Assembly (NCBI RefSeq): GCF_913778665.1
Contig: NZ_CAJYVQ010000008.1
Location: forward strand, 728,892 to 792,891
DNA from: an uncultured Stenotrophomonas sp.
GTDB taxonomy: Bacteria > Pseudomonadota > Gammaproteobacteria > Xanthomonadales > Xanthomonadaceae
Reading direction: 5' to 3'
DNA: 64,000 nt
In this document: positions 37,722 through 47,400 of the stretch, one piece after another
How the letters are laid out: the number at the start of each line of letters is the position of its first letter
Numbering within the stretch: position 1 is the stretch's first letter
Notes under the pieces: generated by a model
Told to the model about the DNA's origin: nothing
What the model saw: only the letters and a program-made list of their open reading frames with translations
Databases searched by the model: none
Made by a program: the position numbers and the translations under genes

Positions 37722-39695
37722 ATGAATAAACGGGCCCGGGGCGCAAAGCGCCCGCTCAGCTATCTTTCCGCTGCACTGCTGGCCCTGGCAAGCAGTTCGG
37801 CGCTCGCCCTTGGGTTGGGCGACATCCGTGTCCTGTCCAAGCCGGGCCAGCCGCTGCTGGCGGAAATCCCGGTGGTCTCGGCCGATCCCTCCGAACTGGA
37901 GAACCTGCGCGTGGCGCTGGCGTCGCCGGCCACCTTCGAGCGCGTCGGTCTGCAGCGGCCAGCCGGACTGGTCGGCGAACTGCAGTTCGAACTGACCCGC
38001 AATGCACAGGGCCGGGCGGTGGTACGGGTGACTTCGCAGGCACCAGTGGAGACACCGTCGCTGAGTTTCCTGATCGAGGCCGACTGGGGCCAGGGCCGGC
38101 TGGTACGCGAGTACTCGGCCCTGGTCGATGCGCCTGCCAGCGCTCTGGCCGTGGCGGAACCGGAAATCGTCGCGCCGGCCGGCACCCTGTCCAACGTCAT
38201 TGCCCGCGAGACAGCATCTGCGCCGGCCGCCGCGCCGGCCAGCGCGCCTGCGACCGCACCGGCGCCGGCACGACCGCGTGCGGCACGACCTGCCGTTGCG
38301 GCAGCCCCGGCCGAAGGCAGCATCACCGTGCAGCGCGGCCAGACCTTGTCGCAGATCGCCGGCCCGGTCGCTGCCGGCAACCAGGTCAGCCGCGATCGCG
38401 CGATGATCGCGTTGCTGCGAGCCAATCCCGAGGCCTTCATCCGTGGCAACGTGAACCTGCTCAAGCAGGGCGCGGTGCTGCGCCTGCCCGGCAACGATGC
38501 GTTGGCTGCGGTCGATGCCAGCGAAGCCGCCGCGCTGGTGCGCGAGCACGCGGCGCAGTGGCGCCAAGCCCGCACCGTGCCGCAGCCCGCAGGCACGGTC
38601 GCGCCGGTTGCGAAAGCGGCCGCCACGACCGATTCCGCCGCGGCTGCGGCCAACGGCGCACGTCTTGAAATCGCTCCGGCATTGGCGTCCGACGCCGCGC
38701 GCGCGGGCACAACCACCGGCACCGCTGCCGGCAGCGAGGGTGACATGCTGGGCAACGAACAACTGCGCCAGGCGCGTGAAGACATCGCTACCCGCGACGC
38801 CGAGATCGGCGAGCTCAAACAGCGCGTGGCCGAACTGGAAAAGCTGAAGGAACAGCAGCAATCGCTGATTGCGATGAAGGACAACGATCTGGCGGCGGCA
38901 CAACAGCGCCTGGCACAGGCCCCGGGTACGCGCGATGCAGCGACGCCGTGGTACTGGCTGGGCCTGCCGGTGCTGTTGCTGGCCGCCGCTGCCGCATGGC
39001 TGCTGCGCCGTCGCAAGCCGTCGCCATTGCCGCCGCTGCGCGAGGAAGGTGACGCAAGTGCCCTGACCGCGGCGGTGCCGGCCGGCGCCGCACTGGATAC
39101 GCTGGCCGAACAGGCGTCCTGGGCGTCGGTGCCGGCTGACGGTGGCCGCCAGGAACCGGCGATGCCGGGCTGGGCGAGCGAACCCGGGACGCAGGACGCC
39201 GCCGTCGCCGATGAGGCGGCACCGGCGGATTGGCCGGCGCAGACGCTGCCTGAGGACGAGGTGGTGGCGCTGCCCGATGCGGTGGCCGACCTGCCGCGCT
39301 GGGACGAGCCGGAGGTGAACGATGGCGATGTGCCGCGGGCGCACGCCGCGCCGGAGGCCGCCGCTGACGTGGAGGTGCCGGATTACGCCCTGCACGCCGA
39401 ACAGCAACCCCAGTTCCGTGGCGTATTCGACCTGCCGGCGGAGCCGCATGACGACGCGCATTCTGCCGAAGCGTTGCATGGCGCGGTCGAAGCCGAACAC
39501 CAGCACGACAGCGCGGCGCCGGCCAGCGATGCAGGCTGGTCGCCGCGTGCCGGCCAGGAACGCCTGGAGCTGGCCATCGCCTACCTCGACCTGGGTGACG
39601 CGCAGACTGCGCGCACGCTGTTGCAGGAAGTGGCCGAAGATGGTGACCTGCACAGCCAGGCTCACGCCCGCGAACTGCTGGCGCGCCTGCCGTGA
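37722..39695 (+). CDS. fimV: FimV/HubP-like polar peptidoglycan-binding protein
   Basis: A 657-residue inner-membrane protein. Family relatives mark the cell pole and organise type IV pili, twitching and chemotaxis clusters. It has a signal sequence (about 1-29), the conserved FimV N-terminal domain (LGLGDIRVLSKPGQPLLAEI onwards), an Ala/Pro-rich linker, a periplasmic LysM (SITVQRGQTLSQIAGPV, near residue 205), a short coiled coil (about 345-390), one transmembrane helix (about 408-424) and an acidic cytoplasmic part. That part ends with the FimV C-terminal motif (LAIAYLDLGDAQTARTLLQE). It is shorter than the Pseudomonas form of over 900 residues. The promoter overlaps a REP palindrome. Confidence 0.9.
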   Translation: MNKRARGAKRPLSYLSAALLALASSSALALGLGDIRVLSKPGQPLLAEIPVVSADPSELENLRVALASPATFERVGLQRPAGLVGELQFELTRNAQGRAVVRVTSQAPVETPSLSFLIEADWGQGRLVREYSALVDAPASALAVAEPEIVAPAGTLSNVIARETASAPAAAPASAPATAPAPARPRAARPAVAAAPAEGSITVQRGQTLSQIAGPVAAGNQVSRDRAMIALLRANPEAFIRGNVNLLKQGAVLRLPGNDALAAVDASEAAALVREHAAQWRQARTVPQPAGTVAPVAKAAATTDSAAAAANGARLEIAPALASDAARAGTTTGTAAGSEGDMLGNEQLRQAREDIATRDAEIGELKQRVAELEKLKEQQQSLIAMKDNDLAAAQQRLAQAPGTRDAATPWYWLGLPVLLLAAAAAWLLRRRKPSPLPPLREEGDASALTAAVPAGAALDTLAEQASWASVPADGGRQEPAMPGWASEPGTQDAAVADEAAPADWPAQTLPEDEVVALPDAVADLPRWDEPEVNDGDVPRAHAAPEAAADVEVPDYALHAEQQPQFRGVFDLPAEPHDDAHSAEALHGAVEAEHQHDSAAPASDAGWSPRAGQERLELAIAYLDLGDAQTARTLLQEVAEDGDLHSQAHARELLARLP

Positions 39696-39721
39696 CCGAA
39701 TCTGCCGACAGGGACCTTGCC

Positions 39722-40084
39722 ATGAGCCGCGAGCGCCGCATCGACTACGTTGAATTCGCCTCCAGCGACCCGGCCGCCAGCCGTGCCTTCTTCGAGAAGG
39801 TGTTCGGCTGGTCGTTCGTCGACTACGGCAGCGACTACACCGCCTTCGACGATGGGCGCCTGCAGGGCGGCTTCTTCCGTGGCCAGCCACAGCGGGCCAG
39901 TGACGCGGGAGCGCCGCTGCCGGTGCTGTACGCCGAGGAGTTGGCGCCGGTCGAGGCGGCCGTGCGCGATGCCGGTGGAGAGATCGTGCGCCCGGTGTTC
40001 TCTTTCCCCGGTGGCAGCCGCTTCCAGTTCGTCGAGCCCGGTGGCAACGAACTGGCGGTCTGGTCCGAACGCGATCCGGCCTGA
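39722..40084 (+). CDS. VOC-family protein (glyoxalase-fold)
   Basis: A 120-residue single glyoxalase-fold protein with the pattern IDYVEFASSDPAASRAFF at the start and FVEPGGNELAVWSE at the end, as in the bacterial lactoylglutathione lyase-like VOC family. The usual metal ligand His near the N-terminus is not evident, and activity is unknown. ATG 39722 has AGGGA upstream; a GTG at 39692 that overlaps the fimV stop is possible but begins a non-conserved stretch. It sits between fimV and truA on the same strand. Confidence 0.85.
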   Translation: MSRERRIDYVEFASSDPAASRAFFEKVFGWSFVDYGSDYTAFDDGRLQGGFFRGQPQRASDAGAPLPVLYAEELAPVEAAVRDAGGEIVRPVFSFPGGSRFQFVEPGGNELAVWSERDPA

Positions 40085-40115
40085 GCGCCGCCCATCCGCA
40101 ATATCGAGGTAGCAC

Positions 40116-40886
40116 ATGCGTTACGCGCTTGGCGTCGAGTACGACGGCAGCGATTTCAGGGGCTGGCAGAACCTGGGAGAGGGTGGCCCCAGCGTACAGG
40201 CCAGCCTTGAGCAGGCCCTGTCGTCGGTGGCCGATGCGTCGCTGCAGGTGGTCTGCGCCGGCCGCACCGACGCCGGCGTGCACGGCCAATGCCAGGTCGT
40301 CCATTTCGACACCGACGTGGTGCGGGACCCGCGTGCCTGGATGCTGGGCACCACCACCCGACTGCCGCGCTCGATCGCGGTGCGCTGGTGCGTGCCGGTG
40401 GCCGGCGATTTCCACGCCCGCTTCTCGGCACGCGCGCGCCGCTACCGCTACCGACTGCTCAACCGCGAAGTGCGGCCGGCACTGGACCGGCAGACCCTGA
40501 GCTGGGAACGGCGGTTGCTGGACGAAACCCTGATGCACGCCGCCGGCCAGGCCCTGCTCGGCGAGAACGACTTCAGCGCCTTCCGCTCGGTGCAGTGCCA
40601 GGCGCTGCACGCGCGGCGCGAGCTGCAGTCGCTGCAGGTCAGCCGCCAGGGCGAGGTGATTGAAGTGGCTGTGCAGGGCAATGCATTCCTTCATCACATG
40701 GTCCGCAATATCGTCGGTTCGTTGATCCTGGTGGGCAGCGGCGAAAAACCGGTGGACTGGATCGCTGAACTGCTGGCCGGGCGCGATCGCACCGTAGCCG
40801 GTCCCACCGCACCGCCGCAGGGCCTGGTGTTCCTTGGGCCCCTGTACCCCGACAACTGGCATCTGCCCGCCGAGGTCACGCTATGA
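40116..40886 (+). CDS. truA: tRNA pseudouridine(38-40) synthase
   Basis: A 256-residue enzyme that isomerises uridines 38-40 in the tRNA anticodon arm. The catalytic aspartate is Asp52 in [10 protein letters not shown], and the [10 protein letters not shown] and HHMVRNIVG motifs are typical. GAGG lies six bases before ATG 40116. It overlaps trpF by four bases (ATGA). The truA-trpF pairing is common in gammaproteobacteria. Confidence 0.96.
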   Translation: MRYALGVEYDGSDFRGWQNLGEGGPSVQASLEQALSSVADASLQVVCAGRTDAGVHGQCQVVHFDTDVVRDPRAWMLGTTTRLPRSIAVRWCVPVAGDFHARFSARARRYRYRLLNREVRPALDRQTLSWERRLLDETLMHAAGQALLGENDFSAFRSVQCQALHARRELQSLQVSRQGEVIEVAVQGNAFLHHMVRNIVGSLILVGSGEKPVDWIAELLAGRDRTVAGPTAPPQGLVFLGPLYPDNWHLPAEVTL

Positions 40887-41539
40887 GCCGTTCCTACTAC
40901 CGTACGCGCATCAAGTTCTGTGGGATGACCCGTGCCGGCGACGTCCGCCTGGCCGGTGAGCTGGGCGTGGACGCAGTGGGTTTCATCTTTGCCCGCGAAA
41001 GCAGCCGCCGGGTCGCCCCGGCCGAAGCACGCGCGATGCGCCAGGCGATCGCGCCGATGGTCGACGTGGTGGCGCTGTTCCGCAACAACAGCAAGGAAGA
41101 AGTGCGCGAGGTACTGCGCACCGTTCGGCCGACCCTGCTGCAGTTCCATGGCGAGGAAGACGAGAGCTTCTGCCGCAGCTTCAACATGCCGTACCTGAAG
41201 GCGATTGCCATGGGCGGCCGCGAAGAGGTCAATGCGCGCACCTTGCAGCTGCGTTACCCCAGCGCGGCCGGGTTCCTGTTCGACAGCCACGCGCCCGGTG
41301 GCGGTGGTGGTACCGGCGTGGCCTTCGACTGGGGCCGCATCCCGACCGGCCTGCACCGGCCGTTCCTGCTGGCCGGTGGCCTGAATCCGGAGAATGTCTA
41401 CGATGCCGTGCTGGCCACGCTGCCCTGGGGCGTGGACGTGTCCAGCGGCATCGAGCTGGAGCCGGGCATCAAGGATGGCTACAAGATGCGCACCTTCGTT
41501 GAAGAAGTGCGCCGCGCAGACTGCACGGTTCTCGAGTGA
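40883..41539 (+). CDS. trpF: Phosphoribosylanthranilate isomerase
   Basis: A 218-residue TIM-barrel enzyme that catalyses the third step of tryptophan synthesis from anthranilate. The catalytic Cys13 lies in KFCGMTR and the general acid Asp134 in LFDSHAPGG; the GLNPENV phosphate-binding loop is also present. It is translationally coupled to truA. The other tryptophan genes on this strand, trpB and trpA, begin more than 11 kb downstream, beyond an unrelated cassette. Confidence 0.96.
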   Translation: MSRSYYRTRIKFCGMTRAGDVRLAGELGVDAVGFIFARESSRRVAPAEARAMRQAIAPMVDVVALFRNNSKEEVREVLRTVRPTLLQFHGEEDESFCRSFNMPYLKAIAMGGREEVNARTLQLRYPSAAGFLFDSHAPGGGGGTGVAFDWGRIPTGLHRPFLLAGGLNPENVYDAVLATLPWGVDVSSGIELEPGIKDGYKMRTFVEEVRRADCTVLE

Positions 41540-41576
41540 TCGGTGTCACTTTTTTTGCCGTGATCTGCGGCTGGAT

Positions 41577-41606
41577 TTGAGCCTGCACGTATTCTTCACA
41601 TAGGAT
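41577..41606 (+). promoter_or_regulatory. Candidate sigma70 promoter of the flotillin-TelA cassette
   Basis: TTGAGC (41577-41582) and TAGGAT (41601-41606) are separated by 18 bases, about 100 bases before the first cassette gene. The region is locally AT-rich and follows a T-run after trpF. This is a sequence match only. Confidence 0.4.
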
Positions 41607-41709
41607 GGACCCTGGCGCGCCTGCCATGAGGGCCGGCGCGGAGATCGACGGGGCGCGTTATGCGCGTCTCGAACGGGCGACCGCCGCCCTCAGCCCAGGA
41701 AGGCAAGCG

Positions 41710-42381
41710 ATGCAGGAATTCCTCACCGTCGTGTTTGGTTTCCCGACCCTGCCGTACAGCATCGTGCTGGCGGTAGCGCTGGTCTACTGGGGGCTGGCCG
41801 CCTTTGGCCTGGCTGATGACGGTTTCGGCGACCTTGGTGCCGATGGCGCACTGGACGGCGGCAACGATCTCAGCGGCCTGTCGGCCCTGCTGCAGCGCTT
41901 CGGCCTGGGGGGCGTACCGGTCATGGTCGTGGTCACCCTGCTGGGCTTCTTCGGCTGGGCGCTGACCTATTTCATCCATCTTTTCGTACTGCTCCCATTG
42001 CCGGATCTGCTGCGCTGGACGATCGGCGCAGTCGTGGCCGTGCTCGCCCCCGTGCCGGCGATACCGCTGACCGCGCTGCTGCTGCGCCCGATCCGCCGTT
42101 TCCTGCTGCGCCTGCGGCCGGTGGCCCAGGCCTCGCTGCTGGGGCGCACCGGCATGGTCGCCTCGCCGAAGGTGGACGCACGCAGCGGTCATGCCACTGT
42201 CGACGATGGCGGCGCCGGGCTGGTGCTGCAGGTGCGCAGCGACATCGAACTGCAGCGTGGCGAGCGCATCGTGCTGATCGAGCACGTGGCCGATCAGCAC
42301 CATTACCGGGTAGTCCGCGCCGACGCGGTCGCCCTCGATTTCCAGGACAACCTGCTTCCGGGCAACAAGGAGAATCACTGA
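41710..42381 (+). CDS. YqiJ-like OB-fold membrane protein
   Basis: A 223-residue inner-membrane protein. Two or three transmembrane stretches fall in the first 130 residues (PYSIVLAVALVYWGLAAFGL, PVMVVVTLLGFFGWALTYF and a third near LLRWTIGAVVAVLAPVPAIP). A soluble C-terminal OB-like beta domain follows (about 150-215, LLGRTGMVASPK onwards). This is the layout of E. coli YqiJ, which lies next to the flotillin YqiK and is thought to work with it, like NfeD proteins with their stomatin partners. AGGAAGG precedes the ATG. The stop overlaps the flotillin start by one base (TGATG). Confidence 0.88.
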   Translation: MQEFLTVVFGFPTLPYSIVLAVALVYWGLAAFGLADDGFGDLGADGALDGGNDLSGLSALLQRFGLGGVPVMVVVTLLGFFGWALTYFIHLFVLLPLPDLLRWTIGAVVAVLAPVPAIPLTALLLRPIRRFLLRLRPVAQASLLGRTGMVASPKVDARSGHATVDDGGAGLVLQVRSDIELQRGERIVLIEHVADQHHYRVVRADAVALDFQDNLLPGNKENH

Positions 42382-44399
42382 TGACGTTGGCAACCATGGC
42401 CCCCTTCCTGATCGGCGTGGCCGTTCTGCTGGTGGCGCTGCTCGGCCTGGCCGGCCTGTTCAAGGCCTTCTATCGCAAGGTCGACCAGGGCGTGGCGCTC
42501 ATCGTCAACGACATGAGTTCCACGCCGAAAGTGCACTTCACCGGCGCACTGATCATCCCGGTGCTGTACCGCGCCGAGCTGATGCGGATCAGCCTGATCA
42601 CCCTGCAGATCGACCGCCGTGGCAAGGAAGGCCTGATCTGCCGCGATAACATGCGTGCTGACATCGCCGTGGCCTTCTACCTGCGGGTCAATGAAACCCA
42701 GGCCGACGTGCTGCGCGTGGCCAAGGCCATCGGCGCCGACCGTGCCTCGGACAAGCACGCCGTCGACGAGCTGTTCAATGCCAAGTTCTCCGAAGCATTG
42801 AAGACGGTCGGCAAGAAGTTCGACTTCACCGAACTGTTCGAGAAGCGCCAGGAGTTCCGCGACGAGATCATCGCGGTGATTGGCAACGACCTGAACGGCT
42901 ATGTGCTGGAAGACGTGGCCATCGATTACCTGGAACAGACGCCGAAGGCGCTGCTCGACCAGTTCAACATCCTTGACGCACAGGGCATCCGCAAGATCAC
43001 CGAGCTGACCGCCGCACAGAATGTGGTGACCAACGAGCTTGAGCAGAACGAGAAGCTGGCCATCACCAAGAAGAACGTGGAAGCGCGCGAAGCGCTGCTG
43101 GCGCTGGAGCGCCAGCAGGCCGAAGCCGAAGCGCGGCAGAAGCGTGAGATCGAGACCATCCGCGCGCGCGAGGAAGCCGAGACCGCCAAGGTGCAGGAAG
43201 AACAGCGCCAGCTGTCCGAGAACGCCCGCATCGAAGCGCAGCAGTTGATCGAAATCCGCGACCAGAACCGCCTGCGCGAGGTGGAAGTGGCCGAGCAGAA
43301 TCGCCAGCGCGCGGTGGCCATCGAAGCCGAGCGCGTGGAGCGCGCACGCCAGCTGGAGCAGGTCACCACCGATCGTGAGGTCCAGCTGCAGGGCGTGGAA
43401 CGTGACAAGGTGGTCGAGCAGGGCAAGATGGACGTGGCCAACATCACCCGCGAACGCATCTCCATCGACAAGACCGTGGCGCAGGAAGAAGAGCGCATCA
43501 AGGAAGTGCGTGAGGTCTCCGAAGCGGACCGCCAGAAGCAGGTGCTGATCCTGGAAGCCGAAGCCAAGGCTCAGGAAGCGCTGGTGCGCGAAGTGAAGGA
43601 AGCCCAGGCCCGCGAAACCGCCTCCAAGCACCGTGCAGTGGAGCTGACCACCCTGGCCCAGGCCGAGCACGAAGCCGCTGGCAAGCAGGCCGAGGCCAAG
43701 CGCCTGCTGGCCGACGCGCTCCGCGCCGAACAGGCCGCACCCGGGCTGGCCGAAGCGCAGGTGCGTGAAGCCTCTGCGCTGGCCATCGAAAAGGTCGGCA
43801 TTGCCGAAGCCCGCGTGATCGAGGCCAAGGCGGAAGCCAGCCTGAAGCAGGGCAGCAACGAGGCCCGTGTGCTGGCCGAGACGCTGCAGGCGCAGGCCCA
43901 GGGCGAAGAGAAGATGGGCCTGGCACGTGCCACCGCCACCGAATCGCTGGGCAACGCCGAAGCCGGCGTGGTGCAGAAGAAGCTGCTGGCCGAGGCCGAG
44001 GGCCTGGTTCGCAAGTTCGAGGCGATTGCTTCGCTCAGCGACCAGGCGCGCGGCCACGAAGAGTTCCGCATGATGCTGGACAACAGCCTGAAGCAGGCGC
44101 TGGCCTCGATCGAAGCGGGCAAGGAAGTGTCGCGCGAGAACGCCAACGTCATCGCCAGCGCGCTGCGCAACGCCGACATCGATCTGGTCGGCGGCGACGG
44201 TGGCATGTTCGAGAACCTGGTCAAGGCGGTGTCGCTGGGCAAGTCGATCGAAGGTTTTGCCGGCAAGAGCCCGATCGTGCAGGAGCTGATGCAGCGCTAC
44301 CTTGGCGTGGCCGTGGCCGAGCCGGCACCGCGCCAGATCGCCGAGGATGCCGAAGCGGTGCCGACCGTGTCGGCCACCGTGGTCGACAGCGCCCGTTGA
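42381..44399 (+). CDS. YqiK-like flotillin
   Basis: A 672-residue flotillin with one N-terminal transmembrane helix (about 7-28) and the SPFH/band-7 domain (about 30-215, YRKVDQGVALIVND onwards). A very long charged coiled coil follows (about 220-520), with the Ala/Glu-rich EAEARQKREIE type of repeats typical of flotillins. The C-terminal part (about 560-640) should drive oligomerisation. Flotillins assemble into membrane microdomain scaffolds; in E. coli, YqiK has been tied to motility and envelope functions. Here it is coupled to the YqiJ-like gene and followed by an AAA+ ATPase, so it may recruit that machinery to the membrane (inference). Confidence 0.92.
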   Translation: MTLATMAPFLIGVAVLLVALLGLAGLFKAFYRKVDQGVALIVNDMSSTPKVHFTGALIIPVLYRAELMRISLITLQIDRRGKEGLICRDNMRADIAVAFYLRVNETQADVLRVAKAIGADRASDKHAVDELFNAKFSEALKTVGKKFDFTELFEKRQEFRDEIIAVIGNDLNGYVLEDVAIDYLEQTPKALLDQFNILDAQGIRKITELTAAQNVVTNELEQNEKLAITKKNVEAREALLALERQQAEAEARQKREIETIRAREEAETAKVQEEQRQLSENARIEAQQLIEIRDQNRLREVEVAEQNRQRAVAIEAERVERARQLEQVTTDREVQLQGVERDKVVEQGKMDVANITRERISIDKTVAQEEERIKEVREVSEADRQKQVLILEAEAKAQEALVREVKEAQARETASKHRAVELTTLAQAEHEAAGKQAEAKRLLADALRAEQAAPGLAEAQVREASALAIEKVGIAEARVIEAKAEASLKQGSNEARVLAETLQAQAQGEEKMGLARATATESLGNAEAGVVQKKLLAEAEGLVRKFEAIASLSDQARGHEEFRMMLDNSLKQALASIEAGKEVSRENANVIASALRNADIDLVGGDGGMFENLVKAVSLGKSIEGFAGKSPIVQELMQRYLGVAVAEPAPRQIAEDAEAVPTVSATVVDSAR

Positions 44400-44483
44400 T
44401 GCATCGGGCGATGGCCACGCCGCCATCGCCCGCCCGCGCCGGCCGCAACCGCGGCCGTCCGCCCGTGAGCCGGAAGCCTGCTG

Positions 44484-47400
44484 ATGTCTGAAACCCAACC
44501 GACCGCTGAATCCACCGCAGCGGAGGCCGGCGGCAATACCGTCGACCAGGCCGTTGCCCAGGGCGGCGCCTACGAAGTCCTGCGCCGCCGCTTGGCCGAA
44601 CAGGGCCAGCGCCTGCAGGGCCTGGCCGAAACGCTCAACCGCCAACGCCTGGCCGAGTTCGGCGACAGCCGGCTGGAAGTGATCGGGCGTTTCCGCATCC
44701 GCAGCGAGAACAACTGCGTCGGCCGCGACATCGTGCAGGTGGGCCCGGACCGCCTGCTGTTCGGCTACAACGTCTTCATCGGTCTGAAAACCCATACCCG
44801 CATCGAGGATGTGTTCGGCCTGTACCGGCTGGTGCAGGGCAGTGACGGCTACGACGTCGCTGCGCTGGAGCTGAAGGGCAGCTTCCTCGACCAGCCCGGC
44901 TTCGTGCACGACTTCAACGAGCTGTACGCCTACTACAAGCACGCGCGCCTGCTGCAGCTGATCGTGGTCGGCGACAAGCTGCTGGCTTCGTTCCAGATCG
45001 GCGAGCGCAGCAGTGACGTGCGTGTGTTCCGCTGGGCGCTGTCGCGCGAAGGCGAGCTGACCTACCTCGACGCGCGTGGCGAACGCGATATCGCCCTGCC
45101 ACCGCCGTTCGATTTCGAATGGACCCGGGCCACGCGTGACCTGGCGGTCAGCGGCCGCCATTCGCACCTGAACATCCTCGATACCCTGTTCGTGGAAACC
45201 ACCGGCGGTGACCTCACCATCAAGGTGGAGAACAATACCGAGACCGGGCAGGGCATCTACAGCGAACCGGTCGAGGACAGCACGCAGTCGCTGGACGACG
45301 CCCAGTTCGAATTCGCCCGCGTCGGTTCGCTGCTGCTGCTGAAGGTGCTGCCGTACCGGGAGACGGTGTGGCGCGGCCTGATCTACAACACGCTGACCGG
45401 CGACATCGTGCGCAACGATGCGATCGTACAGGCCTGCGTGCAGCTGCCCGAAGACCACGGCGTGATCTTCCCGGGCGGCTACTACCTGCAGGGCGGCGAA
45501 CACAAGGCGTTCGATGCCTCGATGGCCGGCATGCAGTTCAAGCGCAGCATCCGTTCGCCCAACGGCGAGGACGTGCTGTACATCTTCTACGAACGCGAGG
45601 GTGGTCGCTCGGCGCTGTTCGTCTACAACACCATCCAGCGCGTGCTGCAGAATCCCGTGTTCGGCCACGGCTATGCGTTCCTGCAGGATGGGCGCATGGT
45701 GCTGTTCCATGCCGAAGGCAGCGAACCAACCCGCATCCATCCGATGCAGGTCTGGCAGACGCCTTTCAGCAGCGATGAGTTCGCCGCCAGCCGCCCGCCC
45801 GGCAACACCTTCATGGGCCGCATCGGCAATGCCGAACTGGTGCGCGGCATCTCCAACCTCTTCAACCTGGCGCGCGAGATCGACGGCCAGGACGTGTCGG
45901 TACAGCGCTACCAGCGCCTGGTGGCCGACACCCGGCGCCTGTTCGATACCCACCACTGGCTGGGCGACGAGGCCTGCGATGGCGCCGAGGCGCTGCTGCG
46001 GCAGATCAGCGCCACCGGCGAATCGGTGCTGGACGAATACGAGAAGGTGCAGTCGATCCGCCAGCAGTCGGCGCAGGCGATGGTCGAGGCCGAGGCCGCG
46101 CACAAGGCGCTGCTCGGCCGGTTGCAGCCACAGAACTGGAACGAGGTGCAGGCGTTCGTCGAGGCCCTCAATGCCATCACCGCATTGCGCGGACGGCTGC
46201 TGACCATCCGCGAGCTGCGCTACATCGATACCGCGCGCATCGAGGCGATGGCTGCAGAGCTTGTGCAGGCACAGGATCGCGTCGGCGCCGCTACTGGTGA
46301 GTTCCTGGCGGGTGAGGCCGCGCTGGCGCCGCTGACCCTGCGGTTGCAGGCGCTGGATGAGGCCGCGCAGCAGGCACAGAGTGCCCGCCAGCTGGACGAG
46401 CAGCTGGAAGGGTTGCGCGGCATGGCCGCCGACCTGGACATGCTGTCCGAGCTGATGGCTGGCCTGAAGGTGGACGATGCCACTGCACGCACCCGCGTGG
46501 TCGAGTTGATCTCGGTGCTGTATGGCCGCCTCAACCAGGCCCGCGCACGCGCTGAGCAGCGCCGTCGATCGTTGGGTTCGGCCGAGGCCGTGGCGCAGTT
46601 CGCCGCGCAGTTCGCGCTGTTCTCGCAGTCGATCACCAGCGCGCTGGCGCTGGCCACCGACCCGGAGCGCGCCGACGAGCAGTTGTCGCGCCTGCTGGTG
46701 CAGCTGGAGGAACTGGAGAGCCAGTTCGGCGAGCACGAGCAGTTCCTCGGCGACATCCTCAGCAAGCGCGAAGAGCTGGTCGAAGCCTTCGAGACGCACA
46801 AGCAGGCATTGCTGGACGATCGCCAACGCAAGGCGCGCTCGGTCCTCGATGCGGCCAACCGCATCCTCGATGGCCTGGCCAAGCGCACCGAACGCTTCGC
46901 CAGTGCCGATGAACTCAATGCATTCTTTGCCGGCGATCCACTGATCCTCAAGCTGCGTGAGCTGTCCGAACGCCTGCGCGCTTTGCATGACAACGTCAAG
47001 GCCGACGATATCGAGGCGCGCCTGAAGGGCGTGCGCGACCAGGCCGTGCGCCAGCTGCGCGACCGCAGCGATCTGTACGAAGCCGGCGGCAATGTGGTCC
47101 GGCTTGGCCCGCGCCATCGCTTCAGCGTCAACACCCAGGCACTGGACCTGACCCTGCTGCCGCGCGGCGACGCGCTCGCCATCCACCTCACCGGCACCGA
47201 CTTCCTGGAACCGCTGCATGACCCGGAACTGGAGGCACTCAAGCCGTTCTGGCAGGTGACGCTGGATTCGGAATCCGACGCGATCTATCGCGGTGAGTAT
47301 CTGGCCGGCTGCCTGTTGCGCGCCGCCGAGGCAGGGCACGAGGGGTTGGATCTGCCGCAACTGCTGCACGACGCCGCCGAACCGGAGGCCCTGGACCAGC

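Noticed and set aside
37671..40862. A 1063-codon minus-strand frame opposite fimV, the VOC gene and truA
   Set aside because: It runs antisense across four recognisable genes and their boundaries and has no signature or plausible start.
41540..41570. T-run after trpF as a rho-independent terminator
   Set aside because: The T-run at 41550-41556 has no convincing stem before it.
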